A stretch of DNA of 5,771 bases from Pseudomonadota bacterium. Its GTDB lineage: Bacteria; Pseudomonadota; Gammaproteobacteria; Xanthomonadales; Xanthomonadaceae. Below are positions 1-5,771 of the stretch, one piece after another; position 1 is the first letter of the stretch; every line of letters begins with the position of its first letter. The notes beneath the pieces are model-generated. The model worked only from the letters and a program-made list of their open reading frames with translations. It was not told where the DNA came from and searched no databases. The stretch covers positions 1 through 5,771 of the forward strand of contig JAFAEU010000284.1 in the NCBI GenBank assembly GCA_023423855.1. The letters run 5' to 3'. A program made the position numbers and the translations under genes.

Positions 1-380
1 AGCAGCGCCGACTGCACCTTGGCCGGCGCGCGGTTGATCTCGTCGGCCAGCAGCAGCGAATGGAAGATCGGCCCCGGCACGAACTCGAACCGCGACTCCT
101 GCGGCCGCCAGATCTCGGTGCCGGTCAGGTCCGCGGGCAGCAGGTCGGGGGTGAACTGCACGCGCGCGAAATCCGCCTCGATGCGAGCCGCCAGCGCGCG
201 GATGGCCGTCGTCTTCGCCAGCCCGGGCGCGCCCTCGACCAGCAGGTGCCCGTCCGCCAGCAGCGCGATCAGCAGGCGCTCGACCAGCGCCGCCTGGCCG
301 ACGATCTCCGTCGCCAGGTCGTCGCGGAGCGCGGCAAAGGCCGCGTGCAGGCGGGGGATGTCGTCGCGGGAAGTGTCCAT
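1..380 (-). CDS. MoxR-family AAA+ ATPase, 5' part only (runs off the window)
   Basis: This is the N-terminal part (126 complete codons) of a MoxR-type AAA+ ATPase; the rest lies beyond base 1. Read from the ATG at 380, a Walker A motif GAPGLAKT sits at residues 50-57. The MoxR-typical stretch VQFTPDLLPADLTGTEIW is at about 74-91, and Walker B with following residues, LLADEINRAPAKVQSAL, is at about 110-126. MoxR ATPases are thought to act as chaperones that use ATP to mature or activate partner proteins, often VWA-domain proteins encoded next to them; the partner here is outside the window. An in-frame ATG at 413 would add 11 residues (MWADVSPPRPR). Neither start has a clear Shine-Dalgarno, and I prefer 380 because MoxR homology begins shortly after it. 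It lies 162 bases after pilQ, beyond a terminator-like hairpin, so it is probably a separate unit. Family certain, start moderately sure, substrate unknown. Confidence 0.9.
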   Translation of the reverse strand, partial: MDTSRDDIPRLHAAFAALRDDLATEIVGQAALVERLLIALLADGHLLVEGAPGLAKTTAIRALAARIEADFARVQFTPDLLPADLTGTEIWRPQESRFEFVPGPIFHSLLLADEINRAPAKVQSAL

Positions 381-440
381 GCGGGGCCGTGGGGGCGAAA
401 CGTCAGCCCACATTGGACCAGAGTCGCGCGGCTTGGTTCA

Positions 441-454
441 GTGCCGGACGGCAC
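441..454. repeat. Short perfect inverted repeat upstream of the moxR-like gene
   Basis: GTGCCG and CGGCAC face each other across a 2-base GA spacer. The site lies between the pilQ terminator and the moxR-like start, about 61-74 bases upstream of the ATG at 380, where a promoter or operator would be expected. No convincing -35/-10 pair is visible beside it. In DNA this rich in GC a 6-bp arm can occur by chance, so an operator role is only a guess. Confidence 0.3.
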
Positions 455-484
455 CCGGACAGGAGCCGTGCATTCTGGCCGCCC

Positions 485-517
485 CGAAACTACGACGGGG
501 CCCGAAGGCCCCATCGT
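485..517 (-). terminator. Rho-independent-like terminator after pilQ, UUCG tetraloop
   Basis: On the minus strand, 25 bases after the pilQ stop codon, arms 507-517 and 492-502 form an 11-bp stem with one U-G wobble. The stem closes with C(UUCG)G, the unusually stable tetraloop. The bases after the stem contain only a short T run (AGTTTC), so the hairpin is strong but the U-tract is weak. Position, orientation and stability fit the end of the pilMNOPQ transcript; termination may be incomplete, or the hairpin may mainly protect the 3' end of the message. Confidence 0.75.
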
Positions 518-542
518 GCACGCATTGCGCAGGCTTTGCCGT

Positions 543-2498
543 TCAGCGCTGCGCCACGCGCATCACCTTTGGCGTCACGAAGATCAGCAGCTCGGCCTTT
601 TCCTTGCTCCTGCCGCGATTCTTGAACAGGTTGCCGAGGATCGGCAGGTCGCCGAAGAAGGGGACCTTGGACAGTTCGCTGCGGTCGCGGAACTCGTAGA
701 CGCCGCCGATCGACACCGTCTGACCGTCCTCAACCAGCACCGCGGTGGTGATCTCGCGCTTGTTGATCTGCGGCACCGAGCCGAGGCCGGAGCCGACGCT
801 GACGAAGCCATCGATTTCGTCCTTCTTCAGCGCCATGTTCAGGAACACGCGGCCATCGTTGGTGATCGTCGGCGTGACCTTGAGCTCGAGCAGCACGTCC
901 TTGAATTCGACGGTCGGGATGCTGTTGCTCTGGCCGCCGGTGACGGTCAGGTAGCCGACCTCCTGGCCCTGGCGGATGACCGCTTCCTTCTGGTTGCTGG
1001 TCACGATGCGCGGGTTGGACACCACTTCGCCACGGCCCTCTTCCTGCAGCGCGGAAATCTCGAGATCCCAGTTGATGGTGTTGCCGAGGATCGTCAGCGC
1101 CAGCGCGCCGGCCCCTGCCCCTGCCGGGTTGTTGAAGACAAGGCCGGTCGGGAACAGATGCGCCGGAATGACGTCGCTCGTTCCCTCGTTGGCAAGGTCG
1201 TTCGCGCGTTCCGCAAGGTCGTTGATGTAGTTGACGTTGCTGTTGAGCGAGCCCGAGCCCACCACGCGATCCTTGTGCCCGGTCAGGCCGAACCGCGCAC
1301 CGATATCACGCGAGAACGACTCGTTGGCGATGACGATGCGCGCTTCGATGATCACCTGGTCGACCGGCTTGTCCAGCGCAGCCACCAGACGCTTGATCTC
1401 GGCCACGCGCTGCGGGATGTCGATCGCCAGCAGGGTGTTGGTGCGGCGGTCGAAGCTGAGGCTGCCGCGCGCGGACAGGAAGCCGCGGCTCTGGCCGGCG
1501 CCGCCGGCGCTGCCGCCGCCGCCCTGGCCGGTCTTGCTCTCGTCGGTCAGCAGCTTGGCGATGTCCTCGGCGTTGCCGTAACTGATCGGGATGTACTCGG
1601 TGACCATCTCGGCGCGCTCTTCCAAGGCAAGACGGGCGTTCTCCTTGTCCTGCTCGAACTTCGCGATCTCGGACTGCGGCGCGACCCAGACCACGTTGCC
1701 GCTGCGGCGCTTGTCGAGCGAGCGCGCCTGCAGGACGATGTCCAGCGCCTGGTCCCAGGGCACGTTGATCAGGCGCAGGGTGACGTTGCCGGTGACGGTG
1801 TCGCTGGCGACGATGTTGAGGTTCGACTCTTCGGCGATCAGCTGCAGCACGGTGCGTACCGGCACGTCCTGGAAGTTGAACGTCACCGGCCGCCCGCTGT
1901 AGGCGCGGGACGCCGACGCCTGCGCGGTCGTCGTCGCGGCCGCGGGGCTGCTGGCACCCACGGCACGGTCAGGCGCAGCCGCGGCGCGCGGCACGATCTC
2001 GACCACGTAGTCGCGACCGCTCTGGTAGGCCATCGACTCGAAGTTGCCCTGCGCGCTGAGCACGACCTGCGCGCCCTCGCCACCCTGGCGCGCGTCGATG
2101 CGCTGCACCGGCGTGGCGAAGTCGGTAACGTTGAGCGGCCGCTGCAGCGCGGCGGGCAACGAGGCGTTGCCGATGTTCACGATCACGCTGGAGCCCTGGG
2201 TCCGCAGGTCGGGATTCGCGCCCTCCCCGTCGAAGCGCAGGATCAGCTTGCCGGCGCCGCCATCGCCCCGCTTGAAGTCGACGGCGGAGACCGACACGAC
2301 GCCGGGCACCTGCTTGGCCGGATCGGCGGACGCGACCTGCGCGACGGCGAACAGGCCGGGCGCGATCGTGCTTGCGGAGGTGGGAGCACCCGCCGCGGCA
2401 GAGGCCGACAGCAGGCCGGCGACAAGGCCGAGCGCCAGGGCCTTGGCCGGGAAGGCCGGCCGGGCCGGTTGCGCACTACGCACTTTGTTGACGGTCAT
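543..2498 (-). CDS. pilQ: Type IV pilus outer-membrane secretin PilQ
   Basis: PilQ forms the multimeric outer-membrane channel through which the type IV pilus passes. The 651-residue product starts with a basic n-region and hydrophobic core ending near SASAAAGA (residues 1-38), a Sec signal peptide. One AMIN domain (about 65-170, peptidoglycan-binding in this family) follows, then an Ala/Thr/Ser-rich linker (172-199). An STN/N0 domain (about 200-280) and a secretin N1 domain (about 299-375) come next, the latter carrying a glycine-rich insertion at 323-336. The secretin core (about 380-648) holds the hallmark VPFFGDLPILGNLF at 612-625 and the strand ELLIFVTPKV near the end. It is shorter than Pseudomonas aeruginosa PilQ (about 714 residues), and I see one AMIN domain rather than two. 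The ATG at 2498 has AGGGGA 7 bases upstream (2506-2511) and lies 15 bases after pilP. It is the last gene before the terminator. PilP is its expected periplasmic partner. Confidence 0.97.
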   Translation of the reverse strand: MTVNKVRSAQPARPAFPAKALALGLVAGLLSASAAAGAPTSASTIAPGLFAVAQVASADPAKQVPGVVSVSAVDFKRGDGGAGKLILRFDGEGANPDLRTQGSSVIVNIGNASLPAALQRPLNVTDFATPVQRIDARQGGEGAQVVLSAQGNFESMAYQSGRDYVVEIVPRAAAAPDRAVGASSPAAATTTAQASASRAYSGRPVTFNFQDVPVRTVLQLIAEESNLNIVASDTVTGNVTLRLINVPWDQALDIVLQARSLDKRRSGNVVWVAPQSEIAKFEQDKENARLALEERAEMVTEYIPISYGNAEDIAKLLTDESKTGQGGGGSAGGAGQSRGFLSARGSLSFDRRTNTLLAIDIPQRVAEIKRLVAALDKPVDQVIIEARIVIANESFSRDIGARFGLTGHKDRVVGSGSLNSNVNYINDLAERANDLANEGTSDVIPAHLFPTGLVFNNPAGAGAGALALTILGNTINWDLEISALQEEGRGEVVSNPRIVTSNQKEAVIRQGQEVGYLTVTGGQSNSIPTVEFKDVLLELKVTPTITNDGRVFLNMALKKDEIDGFVSVGSGLGSVPQINKREITTAVLVEDGQTVSIGGVYEFRDRSELSKVPFFGDLPILGNLFKNRGRSKEKAELLIFVTPKVMRVAQR

Positions 2499-2513
2499 CT
2501 TGACTTCCCCTGA

Positions 2514-3056
2514 TCAATTGTCTTCGAGCGCAACCGAAGCCGGCCGTTCCAGCCAGCCGCCAGCGCCATCCGGCACGAGTTCGACGAGATCGATTCTATC
2601 TTCACGCACGCCGGTCACCCGGCCATCGTTCTGCCCCAGGTACGAACCCGGCGACACCCGGTACGTCACCTTGTCCGGCGCCATCACCAGCGCCACCATG
2701 CCCGGACCGGTATGCAGCGTGCCGACCATGTCCAGGCTGTCGAGCGGGAACTGCTCGAGCGTCTGCTTGCGGCGGTTGGAGTCCGGCCGCGGGCCGCTGC
2801 CGCCGCCATCGTCGCGGAACGCGGCGCTGAACGGGTCGCGCATGTCCTGCGCCGCGTACTCGAAGGTCTCGAACTGCTGCATGACCGGCAGCGGGTCCAG
2901 CGGCGGCGCCGGCCGCGCCTTGACGTTGGCCACCCACTCCTCGAGGTTCGGCGCGTCGCCCGGCGTGCTGGTGATGCCGCGCACGCAGCCCGACAGCGCC
3001 AGCACGGCCAGTGGCAGCACGACGAATCCGCAAATGCTCTTCGACTTGGTTTGCAT
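2514..3056 (-). CDS. pilP: Type IV pilus inner-membrane lipoprotein PilP
   Basis: PilP links the inner-membrane PilN/PilO dimer to the N0 region of the secretin PilQ. The 180-residue product has a lipoprotein signal peptide with lipobox LSGC and lipidated Cys24. A flexible, proline-containing stretch (about 30-70) follows, then the family motif RDPF at 73-76 and a second disordered patch (81-97, Gly/Arg/Asp). A C-terminal beta-rich domain (about 100-172) has the PilP-typical PLDSLDMVGTL and GSYLGQNDGRV. The residue after Cys24 is Val, not Asp, so the classical retention signal is absent although family members are described on the inner membrane. A GTG two codons upstream (3062) is possible, but the ATG at 3056 is better: GAGGTGA lies just before it and the lipoprotein signal is normal from there. 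It begins 2 bases after the pilO stop. Confidence 0.95.
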   Translation of the reverse strand: MQTKSKSICGFVVLPLAVLALSGCVRGITSTPGDAPNLEEWVANVKARPAPPLDPLPVMQQFETFEYAAQDMRDPFSAAFRDDGGGSGPRPDSNRRKQTLEQFPLDSLDMVGTLHTGPGMVALVMAPDKVTYRVSPGSYLGQNDGRVTGVREDRIDLVELVPDGAGGWLERPASVALEDN

Positions 3057-3065
3057 GATCACCTC
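3057..3065 (-). promoter_or_regulatory. pilP ribosome binding site, overlapping the pilO stop codon
   Basis: GAGG at 3062-3065 stands 5 bases before the ATG at 3056 and covers the last sense codon of pilO; the pilO TGA at 3059-3061 sits between them. This favours the ATG over the GTG at 3062, which would lie inside the Shine-Dalgarno itself. Translational coupling of pilO and pilP is likely. The G10 tract of pilO ends only 10 bases upstream of the ATG. Confidence 0.7.
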
Positions 3066-3730
3066 GCCCCCCCCCCGGCTGCCTGCGCCGCCTGCGCCGC
3101 GGCCTCCTCTTCATCGAGGTAGCGGTAGGTCTTGACCGTGCCCGCCAGCTCGAGGCTGGAGTTCGGGCTGATCGCGGCCAGCGGATTGCTGCCGCCCCCG
3201 CGCGGGCGCAGCGAGATGTCGTGCATGGTCATGATCACCACCCGCGGCAGCGAGGCCACGCCGCTGACGAAGGCGCCGAACTGGTGATAGGTGCCGACCA
3301 TCTTCAGCTCGATCGGCTTCTCGGCGTAGAACTCCTTGGGCACTTCGGGGCCGGGCTTGAACAGCTCGTTGCTGATGCCGGTGGCGAGCGCGGTCTGGGA
3401 GATGTCGTTGATCAGCGCCGGCATCTCGGTGCGGCTGGGCAGTTGGCGCAGCATCTGCTGCAACTGCTGTTCCATCTGCGCGAGCTGCTGCTTGAGCGGC
3501 TCGAGGTTCGCGGCACGGCCCTGCTTCTCCTCGAAATCGGCGCGGAGGCCGGCTTCCTGGGATTCGAGCCCCTTGAGTTCGTCGCCCTTCTTGCGGGTCA
3601 CCACGTACCACAGCAGGCCGAAGATCAGCAGACCGAGCAGCACGCAGAAGCCGATCTTGAACTCCCGCGGCCAGGCGCCGGTGTTGTTGAAGTCCAGCTC
3701 CCGCAGGGACATCTTCTTTTTCTGGCTCAC
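3059..3730 (-). CDS. pilO: Type IV pilus inner-membrane alignment protein PilO
   Basis: PilO pairs with PilN in the inner membrane and binds PilP in the periplasm, aligning the inner-membrane motor with the PilQ channel. The 223-residue product has a short basic cytoplasmic N-terminus, one transmembrane segment (about 26-44), a Gln/Glu-rich coiled coil (about 50-98) and a ferredoxin-like periplasmic domain (about 105-205). The family signature YAEKPIELKMVGTYHQFGAF is at 135-154. The tail is Glu/Ala/Gly-rich (206-223). The GTG at 3730 is chosen because AAGGAGG (3737-3743) lies 6 bases upstream; an ATG at codon 7 lacks a comparable site. GTG overlaps the pilN TGA as GTGA (4-base overlap), so the genes are likely translationally coupled. 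Codons 218-222 contain a run of ten G, a possible slippage site. Confidence 0.96.
   Translation of the reverse strand: MSQKKKMSLRELDFNNTGAWPREFKIGFCVLLGLLIFGLLWYVVTRKKGDELKGLESQEAGLRADFEEKQGRAANLEPLKQQLAQMEQQLQQMLRQLPSRTEMPALINDISQTALATGISNELFKPGPEVPKEFYAEKPIELKMVGTYHQFGAFVSGVASLPRVVIMTMHDISLRPRGGGSNPLAAISPNSSLELAGTVKTYRYLDEEEAAAQAAQAAGGGAR
3067..3076 (-). repeat. G10 homopolymer at the 3' end of pilO
   Basis: Ten C on the plus strand, ten G in the coding strand, encode the Gly-Gly-Gly near the PilO C-terminus, six codons before the stop. One extra G removes the pilO stop and puts PilO in frame with PilP. One G fewer opens a different frame for roughly 150 codons. Runs this long are prone to slippage in cells and to miscounting in sequencing. 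Confidence 0.9.
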
Positions 3731-4448
3731 GGGGCGCCTCCTTCAGCGGACTCGGACGCGGCCGGCTCGGCAGCCGGCTCCGCGGCGGGTGCCGCGGGCT
3801 CCGCCGCCGGCGCTTCCGCCTGCGGGGCTGCGTCGGGAACCTGCGGCTCGGCGCTGACGGGCGGCACCGGATCCGGAATGCCGTCGCCGTCCTCGTCCTT
3901 CGGCGCGTTCGGGTTGGCCAGCTGCACCGACAGGTTGAACGCGTAAGGCAGTCCGGCCACGCCGTCGCGGGCCTCGATGATCGACAGGTCGGGCTTGGTC
4001 ATCCAGCCCGAGCCCTCGAGGTTGCGCATGTACGTGCTGACCCGCGAGTTGGACTGCGAGCGGCCTTCCAGCGTGAGCTTCTCGCCCTCCTGCTTGATCG
4101 TGGTCAGGATCACGCCGTCGGGGATGGTGCGCACCAGCGAGTCGAACAGGTGGACCATCTGCGAGCGGTTCGCCTGCAGCTGCTCGATGACTTCCTTGCG
4201 CGCCAGCAGTCGGGACTTCTGCTTGTCCAGCTCGTCGATCTCGACGATCTTCTTGTCGACCTCGGCGATCTGCTGCGTCAGGTACTGGTTGCGCTCCTTC
4301 TGCCCGGAGATCTGGGCGTTGTAGTACATGTTGAACAGGAACCACAGCGCCAGTCCCGCGAGCGCCGCCAGCCCCAGCATCACGCCGAAGTCCTTCTGGC
4401 GCTGCTTGCGGCGCTCCGCGCGCCACGGAAGTAGGTTGATCCGGGCCA

Positions 4449-4449
<1 letters not shown>
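3727..4449 (-). CDS. pilN: Type IV pilus inner-membrane assembly protein PilN
   Basis: PilN connects cytoplasmic PilM to the periplasmic PilO/PilP complex. The 240-residue product begins MARINLLPWR; the INLLP motif (4-8) is the conserved PilM-binding peptide of this family. A basic stretch follows, then one transmembrane helix (about 23-41), a coiled coil (about 45-95) and a ferredoxin-like domain (about 100-177). After the domain comes a 60-residue tail: DEDGDGIPD at 185-193, resembling a DxDxDGxxD calcium loop, then an Ala/Pro/Glu-rich low-complexity stretch (about 194-240) with repeated PAAEPAA units. This tail makes the protein longer than the roughly 200 residues I expect for PilN. The ATG shares its A with the pilM stop (TGATG, 1-base overlap) and is served by GAGGAG at 4459-4464, inside the end of pilM. 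Confidence 0.96.
3730..3909 (-). other. PilN C-terminal extension: DxDxDGxxD loop plus Ala/Pro/Glu tail
   Basis: This is codons 181-240 of pilN. Residues 185-193 place Asp at loop positions 1, 3, 5 and 9 with Gly at 6, as in thrombospondin type-3-like and EF-hand-like calcium loops. Position 12 is Pro196, not the usual Glu or Asp, so the site would be incomplete alone. The remainder is a disordered-looking Ala/Pro/Glu run made of near-repeated codon blocks. Its predicted place is the periplasm. Confidence 0.6.
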
Positions 4450-5531
<1,082 letters not shown>

Positions 5532-5556
5532 TTACGTGCGCAACGTGCCCCGACGC

Positions 5557-5587
5557 ATTAAATAACGGACTTTTCATCCGGTGGCAA
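5557..5587 (-). promoter_or_regulatory. Candidate sigma-70 promoter of pilMNOPQ
   Basis: On the minus strand TTGCCA (5582-5587, 5 of 6 to TTGACA) and TTTAAT (5557-5562, 5 of 6 to TATAAT) are separated by 19 bases, slightly longer than ideal. This is the only AT-rich patch in the upstream region. Transcription would begin near 5550, leaving a leader of roughly 40 bases before the GTG at 5507. I found no good sigma-54 (GG-N10-GC) site here. Inference from motif match and position only. Confidence 0.45.
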
Positions 5588-5619
5588 CTGTCGATTCTCC
5601 AGAGCGTGCCGGATTGCCC

Positions 5620-5635
5620 GGGTTGGGGCCAACCC
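5620..5635. repeat. Inverted repeat upstream of the pilM promoter
   Basis: GGGTTGG and CCAACCC are perfect 7-base arms around a 2-base GG spacer, about 33 bases upstream of the candidate -35. It could be a regulator site for pilM or for a divergent gene beyond the window. The symmetry is exact, but no known operator is recognised. Confidence 0.4.
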
Positions 5636-5664
5636 TGCCCCTCCGCGACACCCCCATGCAAGGG

Positions 5665-5685
5665 CCGTGCCGGCCGCGGGCACGG
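5665..5685. repeat. Hairpin-forming inverted repeat in the pilM upstream region
   Basis: CCGTGCC (5665-5671) and GGCACGG (5679-5685) form a 7-bp GC stem with a 7-base loop. No T-tract follows on either strand, so it is a poor terminator. With a base composition this biased, chance is a fair explanation. Confidence 0.3.
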
Positions 5686-5725
5686 GGGAAGGGGCGCAAC
5701 CCGAACAAAGGCGATACGCAGGAAG

Positions 5726-5766
5726 CCCCGCGCCCCCCCCACCCCCCGCCCCCCCCCCCCCCCCCC
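5726..5766. repeat. Long poly-C (poly-G on the operon strand) tract at the right edge
   Basis: Runs of C4, C8, C6 and C18 are interrupted by only a few bases. On the minus strand this is a G-rich tract with clear G-quadruplex potential. It lies about 220 bases upstream of pilM and only 5 bases from the window edge, so it may mark a contig end where reads fail. No gene can be read through it with confidence. Confidence 0.85.
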
Positions 5767-5771
5767 ACAAA

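Noticed and set aside
60..2513. An 817-codon open frame on the plus strand, opposite pilQ and the start of the moxR-like gene
   Set aside because: It is antisense to clearly conserved genes. Its product is low-complexity and rich in Arg, His, Asp and Ala with no recognisable domain, as expected from the high-GC codon pattern of the opposite strand.
2602..3114. A minus-strand frame running from the end of pilO through pilP
   Set aside because: The product is Arg/Gly/Ala-rich and lies in the wrong frame of pilP, which has a clear lipobox and RDPF motif. It matters only as the frame entered if the pilO G10 tract loses one base.
3730..3840. The repeated PAAEPAA codon blocks as a tandem repeat element or CRISPR-like array
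   Set aside because: They are short, imperfect repeats inside the pilN coding frame and are explained by a low-complexity protein tail.
3221..3946. A 241-codon plus-strand open frame opposite pilO and the end of pilN
   Set aside because: It spans two real genes antisense, with a Leu/Gly/Ala/His-rich product and no family signature; a composition shadow.
5583..5625. A possible sigma-54 promoter upstream of pilM (GGCACG followed by GGAGA on the minus strand)
   Set aside because: The -24 half is close to consensus, but the invariant GC at -12 is missing at the right spacing.
5655..5771. A short plus-strand open frame starting ATGCAAGGG as a possible divergent gene
   Set aside because: It gives a basic, proline-rich low-complexity peptide from the C runs, with no membrane segment or PBP1A-like start.

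Overview
The window is GC-rich and carries a type IV pilus assembly operon, pilM-pilN-pilO-pilP-pilQ, entirely on the minus strand, followed downstream by the start of a MoxR-family AAA+ ATPase gene, also on the minus strand. The protein sequences (PilM with its [14 protein letters not shown] start and LALRSFD end, PilN starting MARINLLPWR, a lipoprotein PilP with an RDPF motif, a PilQ of about 650 residues) point to a gammaproteobacterium. High GC, alanine-rich linkers and a moxR gene after pilQ suggest Xanthomonadaceae (Lysobacter/Luteimonas/Xanthomonas-like). This placement is by family resemblance only, with no database search.

Layout from right to left, the direction of transcription. 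Bases 5508-5771 are the non-coding upstream region of pilM. They hold a C-rich (G-rich on the operon strand) tract at the very end, two short inverted repeats and a plausible sigma-70 promoter. pilM (4449-5507), pilN (3727-4449), pilO (3059-3730), pilP (2514-3056) and pilQ (543-2498) follow almost without gaps: 1-nt overlap, 4-nt overlap, 2-nt gap and 15-nt gap. Each has a recognisable Shine-Dalgarno sequence, so this is one transcription unit. A strong hairpin with a UUCG loop at 492-517 closes the operon. The rest of the 162-base spacer holds a small inverted repeat. The MoxR-like gene starts at 380 and runs off the left edge.

The five pil products form the alignment and outer-membrane part of the pilus machine. 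Cytoplasmic, actin-like PilM binds the N-terminal INLLP motif of PilN. PilN and PilO are inner-membrane bitopic proteins with periplasmic coiled coils and ferredoxin-like domains. Lipoprotein PilP bridges them to the secretin PilQ, through which the pilus leaves the cell.

I see no new multi-gene system; the gene content is a standard pil operon. The points worth a second look are local: a G10 homopolymer at the 3' end of pilO, where a one-base slip would fuse PilO in frame to PilP; a calcium-loop-like DxDxDGxxD motif followed by an Ala/Pro/Glu-rich tail at the PilN C-terminus; and the long poly-C tract at the right edge, which may be real or an assembly-end problem.
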